Shown in pieces: positions 19,258 to 28,535 of a stretch of DNA of 42,546 bases; position 1 is the first letter of the stretch, and the number at the start of each line of letters is the position of its first letter. Both the position numbers and the translations under genes were made by a program. The stretch covers positions 1-42,546 of the forward strand of contig CAJQRI010000019.1 in assembly GCA_905612265.1 (NCBI GenBank), read 5' to 3'. The notes beneath the pieces are model-generated. The model was not told the origin of the DNA. It saw only the letters and a program-made list of their open reading frames with translations, and searched no databases. The stretch is from an uncultured Nitrospinota bacterium (GTDB taxonomy: Bacteria; Nitrospinota; Nitrospinia; Nitrospinales; VA-1).

Positions 19258-19543
19258 TTAAATGCCAGAGGGCTGGGGGAATTTGCTCTTGCTGACAATA
19301 TTTTCTATCGGGAGAATACTTTGACTTCCTTTAAAACGCAAGTCGAACGATTCTGGCAACAGTCTATCGAAAGTTTGGGAGGCTGGTTCTTCTATCACTT
19401 CCTCCGCGGGGTTTTTCAAAACCAGAGTGTTGGAAACATCGAAGGTTTTATCATCCAGAAAGATGGTTGAATGAATTTCTTGCCCCGGTGTGAGAGCCAG
19501 TAATATTATGTCTAACAAAAAATTTGGTTTTCAAAGTCTTCAT
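19258..19543 (-). pseudogene. Short unknown ORF interrupted near its 5' end at a T6 tract
   Basis: 86-aa ORF starts only at TTG; an ATG at 19543 (10 nt after the SDR stop) is joined to it if one T of the T6 run (19517-19522) is removed. Confidence 0.35.
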
Positions 19544-19552
19544 ACGTTTCTA

Positions 19553-20338
19553 TTAGAAAGGATTCCGGGTGACCCCGCCATCGACAGTGAAGTTTGTGGC
19601 AGTTATCCAGCTGGATGAGTCGGATGCTAGGAATAGGGCTAGTCCGGTTAAATCTTCCGGCATGCCCATTCGGTTTAGTGGAACAGTTTTCCCGGTTTGT
19701 TCCATGATTTCTTTTTTGGTCTGTTCGAAATCAGACCGGGAATTGCGTGCTTCGTCTTCCCATGATTTACTCCACACCGGGCCGGGAGAAATGGAATTGA
19801 CCAAAATTTTATCCTGTGCAAGAGTCTGGGCTAGAGAAACGGTTAAGTTGGAAAGTCCAGCCTTCATGGCGCTGTAATGAGGAAAAACATCCTGCGGACT
19901 TGCTGCCGCAATAGATGAAATATTAATGATTCTAGCGCAGGAAGATTGCTTGAGAGATGGAATGCAATGTCGACTCAACCTAACAGCGGACATTAAATTA
20001 ATTTGAAACGAATCTTCCCAGTCCTGATCTGTAAGTTCAAAAAAATTAGCCAGTTTTAAAATGGCTCCGACATTGTTAACCAGTACATCGACCCGGCCCA
20101 GTTGTTTTATCACATTTTCGTGAAAGGTCTCGACACCTTTTGCTGTGCCGAGGTCAGCGGAATAGAAAAGATGTCCTTCACCTTGAATTTCACTGGCCAA
20201 GTAATCTAAACGGTCCTGGCTGCGGGCGCAGACTGCAACATTTGCACCTTCTTTGGCAAAGGCCAGGGCAATAGCCCTGCCGATACCGTCACCGGCGCCG
20301 GTGATGATCACTTTTCGATCTTTCAAATTCAAGTCCAT
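19553..20338 (-). CDS. Short-chain dehydrogenase/reductase (FabG-like)
   Basis: VIITGAGDGIGRAIA, NNVGA, YSAMKAG, ISPGPV. Confidence 0.92.
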   Translation of the reverse strand: MDLNLKDRKVIITGAGDGIGRAIALAFAKEGANVAVCARSQDRLDYLASEIQGEGHLFYSADLGTAKGVETFHENVIKQLGRVDVLVNNVGAILKLANFFELTDQDWEDSFQINLMSAVRLSRHCIPSLKQSSCARIINISSIAAASPQDVFPHYSAMKAGLSNLTVSLAQTLAQDKILVNSISPGPVWSKSWEDEARNSRSDFEQTKKEIMEQTGKTVPLNRMGMPEDLTGLALFLASDSSSWITATNFTVDGGVTRNPF

Positions 20339-20364
20339 GTTAATATTCTCTTCCTTCTTAATTC

Positions 20365-20396
20365 CCCTCCTGATAAGGATGGGTTAGAGGTAGGTT
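20365..20396 (+). repeat. Dispersed G-rich repeat, copy D
   Basis: CCCCTCCTGATAAGGATGGGTTAGAGGTAGG. Confidence 0.4.
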
Positions 20397-20425
20397 ACAA
20401 AATTAAATTTAAACCCAGCTGTTAT

Positions 20426-20779
20426 ATGGAACCCACACTGATACCCAAAATAACATCGTCGCCTTCACTGATATGGGTGGTGGCCGCGATCGGATTTTAT
20501 ATCCTCAATATCTTTCTGGGGTTGTTCTTGGCATTCAGGAAGAAGACTGCCCAGGGCCTAAAAATACATCGACTCCTGTTTTATACTATCGCGTTTTGTC
20601 TGTGCTATTACCTGTTGATGAACCACACTCACGACGATAATACGCTGTTGGATTATTTGGTCTGCCTCTACTGTATCACACTCGTTCCGTTCAGCAAACG
20701 CTGGGACATGCTGATCCACGCCTTCATCGGCGCAATGGGCCTAGTACTATTACCACTGCTGATTATTCTCAGAATTTAA
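20426..20779 (+). CDS. Small integral membrane protein, unknown function
   Basis: 117 aa with about four hydrophobic segments; not displaced by an antisense gene. Confidence 0.6.
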   Translation: MEPTLIPKITSSPSLIWVVAAIGFYILNIFLGLFLAFRKKTAQGLKIHRLLFYTIAFCLCYYLLMNHTHDDNTLLDYLVCLYCITLVPFSKRWDMLIHAFIGAMGLVLLPLLIILRI

Positions 20780-20830
20780 AGGTAAACGGTGAAGGGTGTG
20801 CTGAGGGAGAGAGTAAAATGCTCGTAGACG

Positions 20831-21136
20831 TCAGTCTTGAATGGCAGCTTTGACGGTGATATCGCCATAAACCTTTACGCGACACCCGAGCTTTTGGTGG
20901 TCTTCGAGTTTGTGGAGGTTCTCAAAAAAGGTACGTGGGTTTACGTTTTCCATGGGCTCAATTTCTACCACACATTTTCCGCATAGGCCATGTCCCCGAC
21001 AGTTTAGGAACTTATTAAACCCTTTATAAACCTCAGCATCATTATAGAGCGCGGCTTTTCTTAAGTTCGCTCCATAACCCGCTTTTAAATCAATAGTTTC
21101 GTCAGTTTCGGTATTGATGACCTTGATTTTAGGCAT
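20831..21136 (-). CDS. 2Fe-2S ferredoxin (plant-type fold)
   Basis: CRGHGLCGKC plus a distal LGCRV cysteine. Confidence 0.88.
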   Translation of the reverse strand: MPKIKVINTETDETIDLKAGYGANLRKAALYNDAEVYKGFNKFLNCRGHGLCGKCVVEIEPMENVNPRTFFENLHKLEDHQKLGCRVKVYGDITVKAAIQD

Positions 21137-21227
21137 TGTGATGCTAACTCCCGCTTGTATTTTTCGCTTTTAATGAACGCTATTAATGCCGGATAACCGG
21201 GGTAAAGTCAACCGAAAAACTGTTGGT

Positions 21228-21259
21228 GGTCAATCACTCCACCCATCTTTAAAAAGTGG
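21228..21259 (-). repeat. Dispersed G-rich repeat, copy F
   Basis: Reverse complement CCCACTTTTTAAAGATGGGTGGAGTGATTGA. Confidence 0.4.
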
Positions 21260-21328
21260 GAATAAAAACTTATTCAAGCCGAGATAACTCTTTGCCCGTC
21301 AGATAAATCTGGCCCCACGCTGATTAGA

Positions 21329-23152
21329 TTATATAGAGTAGTTGTGGCCCATTAGAATTTTCTTTTCTTTGAGAAAGTTCTGAATTTTGACCGAGGCTTC
21401 TTTAGCATTTTGTGCTTCATCCAAAGAGAGGACTAGGTCAGGCTCTCCTGACGATTGACTCCCCACCTGAATTTCTACAACTTGATAGGGGTTAGCCAGT
21501 AATCTCAGGTCAGCTTGGTCTTCCTGATGGAAGGCATTGCTGGTGGAGATGACCACATGGCCTGCATCGAGAAAAAGTTTTGCCACTTCACCTAATCTTC
21601 GGGCTGATTCGCTTTCACCGCTGTTTTTGGGGTCGTCCAAATCGGCTCCGACACCCAGGTTGACATTTCTACGGTCGAGCAAATAGCTTTGAAAATTATT
21701 TTGGAACAAGCTGTGCTCAAGGATTCTAGCTAGAGGACCTTTACCTGAACTAGGGTCTCCTGTGACGAGAATCAGTGCCGCTCGGTGTCCATTGCGGTAT
21801 GCTCTTTCATCGGGTGTGATATCGCTTTTGATCCAATTGAAATCCCGTGTACGGACTTCGTCTCTGAGCTTGTCAGATTTTGTTGCTGGAGTATATGTGG
21901 TGATGATACCGCCGCCGCAAACATCAAACTCATCCACTAGAACAAAACGACCGGTGGTGGCGATGGACCCGAACAGGTCAAAAGCTACAGGAGTTCGCGT
22001 TTTCAAGGTCAACTCAGCAACGTCGTTTTTGGCGATATAATCTTGGTTTGTCAAGGTTTCCAGAGTAGAGGCATCGATGGCTTTTTTGAAATCAACCACT
22101 TCGCATTCCACTTCTTGCGTGTTCAACTTGAGGGTGAATTTCCTACCCTTTTCTAGATTACGTTTACCCATCCAAAAAACATTGGCATCGAAGGTGGTGG
22201 AGACGATGGGCAACTGGTCCATAAGAGAGCACACGTCACCACGTTCTACAAAGATCTGTTCATCGAGAGTAAACCCGATAGACTCGGAAGAGGTCGCAAC
22301 ATTTGGTTGTTCAGGCACGCTCCATGCTTCGATGGATTTCACCACCGCCTGTTTGTTGGAGGGGGAGAAGATGACTCGATCCCCGGTCTTAAGCTTGCCC
22401 GACTCAACCCGCCCGGCGATGATGCGCCGTTCATCAAATTTATAAACATCCTGAACAGGAAATCGGAAAGGGAGATGATCTGGTGGCGGTTTTTTCTCAA
22501 ACTGGTCTACCATATTTAAAACGGTCGGTCCTTTATACCAGGGCATTTCATCTTTTAACGCGGCGATGTTGACACCGAGTTTTGCAGAAACAGGAATAAA
22601 CTCCCGTGCTTCAATTCCCAACGAATCGAGGAAGGCGGTATATTCTGTTCTGATCTTGCTATAGACTTTCTCGTCGTAATCCACCAAATCCATCTTGTTG
22701 ATTACTACTGCAACTTGAGTGAGCCCCAGTAATTTTAAAATGTATCCGTGTCTGCGCGATTGTTCCTGCACACCTTCGTTAGCGTCAATCATTAGAAGGG
22801 CGGCTTCAGCATCGGCGGCACCGGTCACCATATTTTTGAGAAACTCTTTGTGACCGGGTGCATCGATGATCACGTATTTACGTTGTGCAGTACTGAAGAA
22901 AATCTGCGAAGTGTCAATGGTTATGCCTTGTTCCTGCTCCTCTTCCAACGCATCTAGCAAAAAGGCGAATTCAAATTCCTTGCCCTGTTGCTTGCAGATA
23001 TCGCGAATAAAATCGAGCTTGCCTTCGGGCAGAGTCCCGGTGTCGGAGAGAAGACGTCCTACTAGGGTAGACTTACCGTGATCCACATGACCAACGATGA
23101 CCAGCCGTAAAAGACGACTGGAAAGTTCTGAAGTGCTTCCGTTATTGCCCAT
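21329..23152 (-). CDS. cysN: Sulfate adenylyltransferase subunit 1 (CysN GTPase) fused to a divergent CysC-like domain
   Basis: [35 protein letters not shown]-terminal [18 protein letters not shown] and [19 protein letters not shown]. Confidence 0.9.
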   Translation of the reverse strand: MGNNGSTSELSSRLLRLVIVGHVDHGKSTLVGRLLSDTGTLPEGKLDFIRDICKQQGKEFEFAFLLDALEEEQEQGITIDTSQIFFSTAQRKYVIIDAPGHKEFLKNMVTGAADAEAALLMIDANEGVQEQSRRHGYILKLLGLTQVAVVINKMDLVDYDEKVYSKIRTEYTAFLDSLGIEAREFIPVSAKLGVNIAALKDEMPWYKGPTVLNMVDQFEKKPPPDHLPFRFPVQDVYKFDERRIIAGRVESGKLKTGDRVIFSPSNKQAVVKSIEAWSVPEQPNVATSSESIGFTLDEQIFVERGDVCSLMDQLPIVSTTFDANVFWMGKRNLEKGRKFTLKLNTQEVECEVVDFKKAIDASTLETLTNQDYIAKNDVAELTLKTRTPVAFDLFGSIATTGRFVLVDEFDVCGGGIITTYTPATKSDKLRDEVRTRDFNWIKSDITPDERAYRNGHRAALILVTGDPSSGKGPLARILEHSLFQNNFQSYLLDRRNVNLGVGADLDDPKNSGESESARRLGEVAKLFLDAGHVVISTSNAFHQEDQADLRLLANPYQVVEIQVGSQSSGEPDLVLSLDEAQNAKEASVKIQNFLKEKKILMGHNYSI

Positions 23153-23959
23153 TTACATATATCCTCGGGCTCGCAGTTTCTGCATGGCATAGGTATCTTC
23201 TTGATCCTGTGCTCGTCCGGAGCGCTCTGATGTGGTGGTGTTGTTTTTAAGTTCTTCGACAATTTCGTCTACGTTTTTTGCAGTGGAGTCAATGGTGCCG
23301 GTGCAAGGGGCGCAACCTAAAGACCTGTAACGCTTTCCTTCTGGAGTGGCAAAGTAGAGGTCAATGATGGGGATTTTCTCCCTCTGTATGTATTCCCAGA
23401 CATTCAATTCCGTCCAGTGCAGAATCGGATGAATGCGGATGTGTGTGTCATCGGCAAAGGTGGTTTTATACTGGTCCCATAACTCGGGAGGCTGGTCCTT
23501 GAAGTTCCATTCGAAGTTCTTATCGCGTGGCGAAAAATAACGTTCCTTAGCGCGTGTGCCTTCTTCATCCCTTCGGATGCCCAGAATCAGTCCTGTATAA
23601 CCGTGTTCTTCCATGATGCAGTGCAGACCATTGGTTTTTAATGCTTCACAGCAAACTAATCGGCCTTTTTCATGATTCATGCCTTCATCCAAGGCCTTCT
23701 GGTTCTTGCCGACGACCAGGTTCAGTCCCCATTCTTTAGCGACTCGATCCCGGTATTCAATCATAGCGGGAATCTTGTAGGTCGTGTCAATATGAACCAA
23801 TGGAATGGGGCAATGACCAAAAAAAGCCTTACGTGCGAGCCAGACCAGAATGGTGGAATCTTTTCCTATCGACCACAGCATCGCCAAGTTTTTGAAGTTT
23901 TTGTATGCTTCACGCAGGATGAATATGCTTTGATTTTCTAATTCGTCTAAATGATCCAT
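23153..23959 (-). CDS. cysD: Sulfate adenylyltransferase subunit 2 CysD
   Basis: [45 protein letters not shown]; abuts cysN (TAA then ATG). Confidence 0.95.
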   Translation of the reverse strand: MDHLDELENQSIFILREAYKNFKNLAMLWSIGKDSTILVWLARKAFFGHCPIPLVHIDTTYKIPAMIEYRDRVAKEWGLNLVVGKNQKALDEGMNHEKGRLVCCEALKTNGLHCIMEEHGYTGLILGIRRDEEGTRAKERYFSPRDKNFEWNFKDQPPELWDQYKTTFADDTHIRIHPILHWTELNVWEYIQREKIPIIDLYFATPEGKRYRSLGCAPCTGTIDSTAKNVDEIVEELKNNTTTSERSGRAQDQEDTYAMQKLRARGYM

Positions 23960-24089
23960 TAAAACAAGTATTCCTTATTGCTGATGGGGAAACCATAACT
24001 TTATCTCGAATGTTCAATACAATCAAGGGGGATGTCAATTTTAGGCGAAATTGAGTGATTGCGCAATGGGATTGATGCGTTTTTTAGGT

Positions 24090-24703
24090 TTTTTAAGGAA
24101 AAATACCTGTTCACCACATCGGGAAATGTGCAATGCAGACAATGATTCTCGTTCTGGGTGCAAAAATCCTGATACACCTGCATCAACCCCTGTTTTTGTT
24201 TTTCTGAGTGTAGAGGACCCGGAGCATTTCCTCCTGAGGGCCAAAAATATAATGTGTGATAAATCGAAGTAGTTTGTGATCGCTGGTGCTCTTACCAGTC
24301 TGAAAAAGGGCGTTCAGTCCTGTTTTCAGCTCTTTGAATTTTCCTGCGCGCGCAAAAATCTAGCTGATGGGCAGGCCAGTGTTGATAATAATTTCGCGAG
24401 ATCGCGCTGATCCAATCAGTTGCTGTGGTTGCGCAAGGGTCTTGCCATCGGCGGTCAGACAAAATAAATCGTTGAAAGAGTTTGAAGTTTGTTTGTCGGG
24501 AACCTCCTGATTAGAAAGAGGTGATGATTTTTTGATTATTTCCAACAAAGCCGGCAAATATGTCCTCTTTCTCGTGAGGCAAGCTCAAGCAAGCTAATCT
24601 TACCAGCCGCCTGTATGGATAATTGGCGGGTCGGATTGCGCCGAAACTCCAATATTATTTCATTAGAGAGGAAGTGGGAACCCGGTCTTGGTAAGACTTT
24701 CAA
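24090..24703 (-). pseudogene. Decayed DUF2851-type gene (C-terminal two thirds)
   Basis: Consecutive minus-strand segments in different frames: EFRRNPTRQLSIQAAGKISLLELASRE / LTADGKTLAQPQQLIGSARSREIIINTGLPIS*IFARAGKFKELKTGLNALF...FGPQEEMLRVLYTQKNK / KQGLMQVYQDFCTQNENHCLHCTFP; TAG at 24360-24362 and two frameshifts. Confidence 0.55.
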
Positions 24704-24786
24704 ATTAACAGGAGTTTGAGGAGTCCGGATTTGCAGTTGTTTTTAGATGTTCTTGAACTTCAGATAGGCGTCAGGAAATATTACGG

Positions 24787-26226
24787 TCATTTCAGCTTCC
24801 ACTCAGTCTCATTCAGAGTATCCTCGATAAGAATTCCCATTTGGGTCAGTTCATCTCGGCAGCGATCTGCTTCGGCCCAGTTTTTGGACTGGCGTGCTGA
24901 GTTGCGATCTGTGATCAACTGCTCGATTTTTCTGACATCCAAGTCCAGATTAATGCTCTTGATTTCAAAAAGTTCTTTTTCAAACTCTTCAGGAGTGCGG
25001 GCAAACAACCCAAGAATTAGGCCTGCCGCTTTCCATGCCGCTGTTGCAACGGCAATGTCTTCCAAAGAGGTGTTGTTATTGCCAAGCACAGCAGTGTTAA
25101 GGTTGCGCAGTTCTTCGTTCATATGGGCTATTGCGACAGCCGTGTTCAAGTCGTCGTTCATGGCGGCTACAAACTTTTCCGTTAAAGCATGGTTCTTAAC
25201 TTTTTTTTGAAAGTCCGGGGTAGGTGTCAGGCCTTCGATTTTTTTGCATGCCCCTGCCAGTCCCTCATAAAACCGAGAAAGTACTTTGGTGGCATCGTCG
25301 AGATTTTTTTCTGAAAAGTCGATGGGGCTGCGGTAATGACTGCTGATTAGAAACAAACGCAATACTTCAGGATGATATTTTTTATAAACCTCGCGGATAG
25401 TGAAAAAGTTGCCGAGAGATTTGGACATTTTTTCCTTGTCGATGTTGACGAATCCATTATGCACCCAATAACGAACAGGTTTTTTACCAGTGCACCCGCA
25501 GGATTGCGCAATTTCATTTTCGTGATGTGGAAAGACCAGGTCCTTGCCTCCTCCGTGGATGTCGAAGGTGTCGCCAAGATATTTTTTGCTCATTGCAGAA
25601 CATTCAATATGCCAACCTGGTCGGCCTGGTCCCCAAGGGCTCTCCCAGAAAGGTTCTCCCGGCTTGCTCTTTTTCCATAAAGCAAAGTCCAAAGGATTGC
25701 GTTTGGTTTCGTTGATCTCGACGCGGGCTCCCGATTGCAGGTCGTCGATGTTTTTTCCTGAAAGAGACCCATAGTCTTTGAATGATTTGATCGAGTAAAA
25801 GACATCCCCTCCGGTTTCATAAGCTTTGTCCTGATCGACCAGAGACTGGATCATGTCGAGCATTTCGGGGATATGGGCGGTGGCTTTTGGCTCTTCAGTA
25901 GGAGCGGTGATATTCAGTTTTTCCATGTCTTCATAAAATGCTGCGATATACTTTTGATTTACCTCTTGCCAGTCAACGCCTGTTTCATTGGCGCGATTGA
26001 TAATCTTGTCGTCGATATCGGTGAAGTTGCGCACAAAGCAAACCTCGTAGCCAAGGTACTGGAAATAACGATAAAAAGTGTCAAAGACGATAGCGGCGCG
26101 GGCGTGCCCGACATGACAATAGTCATAGACGGTGACTCCGCATACGTACATGCCGATCTGGTTTGCTATAAGAGGAATGAATTCCTCTTTTTTCCGCGTC
26201 AGGGTGTTGTAGATCAGTAAGCTCAT
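24787..26226 (-). CDS. cysS: Cysteinyl-tRNA synthetase
   Basis: MYVCGVTVYDYCHVGHARAAIVFD, GGGKDLVFPHHENEIAQS, KMSKSLGNF. Confidence 0.97.
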   Translation of the reverse strand: MSLLIYNTLTRKKEEFIPLIANQIGMYVCGVTVYDYCHVGHARAAIVFDTFYRYFQYLGYEVCFVRNFTDIDDKIINRANETGVDWQEVNQKYIAAFYEDMEKLNITAPTEEPKATAHIPEMLDMIQSLVDQDKAYETGGDVFYSIKSFKDYGSLSGKNIDDLQSGARVEINETKRNPLDFALWKKSKPGEPFWESPWGPGRPGWHIECSAMSKKYLGDTFDIHGGGKDLVFPHHENEIAQSCGCTGKKPVRYWVHNGFVNIDKEKMSKSLGNFFTIREVYKKYHPEVLRLFLISSHYRSPIDFSEKNLDDATKVLSRFYEGLAGACKKIEGLTPTPDFQKKVKNHALTEKFVAAMNDDLNTAVAIAHMNEELRNLNTAVLGNNNTSLEDIAVATAAWKAAGLILGLFARTPEEFEKELFEIKSINLDLDVRKIEQLITDRNSARQSKNWAEADRCRDELTQMGILIEDTLNETEWKLK

Positions 26227-26314
26227 GGAAATAAATTATCACTCTCGATTAAGGGGAGGAAACAGGCAAGAAATTGTTAAGTCAAAGAAATATTGCCTGC
26301 AAATAAAAGTATTG

Positions 26315-28285
26315 CTAGTTACTTGTCTCACCCACGAGAGTCGGCTGTAGGCGAGCTTCGAGTTCTTTGACGTTCAGACGTAGTTGTGAGACGGCGAATT
26401 TAGCCTGACTGATGAGCGAGCTTTCGGTGATCACCGCATCAGCTTTGCCATATCCGGAAATTTCTTTGCGGATTTTATCCAGCTTTTGTTCCAGTTGGAT
26501 GCTACGTTTAGAGCTGAAACTTTTAGCGATCGCGCCTTTCAGGCCTTCTCCAGCATATTGTTTGGTGATAGCCATGAGCATGCGTTTTCGGGAGATAAAT
26601 TTTTTGCCGTTTTTCCAGTCCTCGATGGCTTGTAGCATTTCTTTTTCTATGTTGTTCACAATAGCGTTGTAATCGGTCGGGTCGGTCATATCATGGATTT
26701 CTCCTGGAACCGAAGCGGACTTGATGTCGAAGTCGAAAGTTTGGTCAACACCAGTCAGGTCGGCAGACTTGAGGTTGGCCTCTACCTCACCGGGGTTGAG
26801 CATCGGATCCCACACCTGCATGATGTAGCCGTCGCTTTTGATGCTTTCAAACTGGTAGTCTCCATTAGTGTTGGGTTTGGTGTAATGACCATTGGGAACT
26901 ACGAATAGAGTTCCAATCATGTTTTTATGCATATTGCACCTCAGCACTACGGGGCCGGCCTGGGTGAACTCAATGGTTTTTAAAGATCCTGATGCCATGG
27001 CTCCCAGGTTGAACTGGTTGCTGAGAGATTTGGAAAAAATATTGTGTACCTCACGGTCTTCATTAGCGAATGTGACGGTGGAACCTACAAGTACAACCGA
27101 ATGTTGGGGGCTAAACTGCAAGTTGCTCTGGTGTATGGTCAGTATCTGGGGTTTCTGGTTAGCCACTCGCAACTTGCTTTTTGTTTCTAGAAATACAAGT
27201 GTATTGGGTCCGGGCTTGCGGCCATTGATCTTGATATTTCCCTTTACCGTAGTTGTGTTTTTAACTTTCTTGGACCCTTCTTCCATCTTGTGGTCAGAAC
27301 TAGAGCCTTCAGGCTTTTTGTCGGCACTGACTTTTTCTTCGGCTGGGGGCGTATCCACTTTTGCCTTCTGCACCGGTTCAGGAGCTTTTGGTGTGTTTTT
27401 CTTAATTGGTTTTTCAGCCGCAGAGTCATAAAGTCCCAAAGCGGTCAGCATCTGGATGACGAAAGGTTTTTCGAACTGCTTATCCAACTCAATAGCTTTG
27501 AGGAAATGCGGCGCAGCAGTTTCAAATTTTTTCTGGATGCCCAATACAATGCCAAGATTGAAATGCCCCTGGGCAAAATCTGGTTTGATAGAAATGGCTT
27601 TTTTGTAAGCGGATTTTTCTTCGTCATACATTTTCTCGCGGCCATGGGCTTTCCCCAACATGTTGTAGGCCATATGGTTGTTGGGAGAAAGTTTTACAGT
27701 TTTTTGAAACAGTTTGATGGCTTCTTTTGGATGGTCAGCTTCTAATTCGGTCATGCCCCAGTTAAAAATGATTTCCTCATCGTTGGGCGAGAGTTCATGT
27801 GCTCGGGCAAAACGTTTATTGGCCCCTTCAAACTTTTTCGACATGCGAAGTGCCGCACCCCAGATAGAAAATAGCTCTGGTGAATTGGGGCTGATTTTGG
27901 CGGCCTTTTCAAACTCCATATCCCCTGCATTGAACTTGCCTTCCTCTGTAAACAGCATGCCTTTCTGGATATGCTCCAGGGTTTCTCGGGGCATTCGTGA
28001 TTGTGCGGCCGGTACGGATGTGGCGGTTTTGATCAGTTTTCCTGTGTCCAAGTCGCTGGGCAGGGTGAAGGCGGGTTCCTTTTGTTCAGGCTCAGGGGCT
28101 TTCCTTTCTGGTTTAATTTTGGTTTCTTGAATATTTTTATAAGGTTCCAGGTTGCTCTCAGGTGCTGAATAATACATCAAGGCCCACAGTCCAAGGCTCA
28201 ATACGCCCAACCATGTAAACATCATGAAAGAGCGTTTCAGGAGACTGTTTTTTAGAGACTCAATTTTTTTGTTTTTGGAACTCAT
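26315..28285 (-). CDS. Membrane-anchored TPR protein with a cupredoxin (type-1 copper) domain
   Basis: N-terminal TM (FMMFTWLGVLSLGLWALMYYSA), about five TPR units, then VTFANEDREVHNIFSKS...VVLRCNMHKNMIGTLFVVPNG. Confidence 0.85.
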   Translation of the reverse strand: MSSKNKKIESLKNSLLKRSFMMFTWLGVLSLGLWALMYYSAPESNLEPYKNIQETKIKPERKAPEPEQKEPAFTLPSDLDTGKLIKTATSVPAAQSRMPRETLEHIQKGMLFTEEGKFNAGDMEFEKAAKISPNSPELFSIWGAALRMSKKFEGANKRFARAHELSPNDEEIIFNWGMTELEADHPKEAIKLFQKTVKLSPNNHMAYNMLGKAHGREKMYDEEKSAYKKAISIKPDFAQGHFNLGIVLGIQKKFETAAPHFLKAIELDKQFEKPFVIQMLTALGLYDSAAEKPIKKNTPKAPEPVQKAKVDTPPAEEKVSADKKPEGSSSDHKMEEGSKKVKNTTTVKGNIKINGRKPGPNTLVFLETKSKLRVANQKPQILTIHQSNLQFSPQHSVVLVGSTVTFANEDREVHNIFSKSLSNQFNLGAMASGSLKTIEFTQAGPVVLRCNMHKNMIGTLFVVPNGHYTKPNTNGDYQFESIKSDGYIMQVWDPMLNPGEVEANLKSADLTGVDQTFDFDIKSASVPGEIHDMTDPTDYNAIVNNIEKEMLQAIEDWKNGKKFISRKRMLMAITKQYAGEGLKGAIAKSFSSKRSIQLEQKLDKIRKEISGYGKADAVITESSLISQAKFAVSQLRLNVKELEARLQPTLVGETSN

Positions 28286-28516
28286 AGTTTTTTCCGGAAC
28301 CTTGCTTGGTTGAACGTTAATAAGACTGATCGACTAAAGATCGTCTGAAAATGATTTTTATTCCTTGGGTTCAGAATAATCATGTTGAATTATTTTGAGT
28401 AATACGATTAAATCATAGCCTCAAACTGCCTGTCAACTGGGTGTACCTACCAAAAGGACGGTAAATGGCGGTTTAGTTGCAATAAATAGTTTGTTTTAAG
28501 GCGGATTTTCCAACAG

Positions 28517-28535
28517 TATACTGAAATTTTTAATG
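28517..28535 (+). promoter_or_regulatory. -10 element TATACT 10 nt upstream of the dcd ATG (possible leaderless mRNA)
   Basis: TATACT at 28517-28522, ATG at 28533; no Shine-Dalgarno between. Confidence 0.35.

Noticed and set aside
26892-27745. Plus-strand ORFs of 179 and 151 aa
   Set aside because: Antisense to the TPR-cupredoxin gene, whose domains are clear
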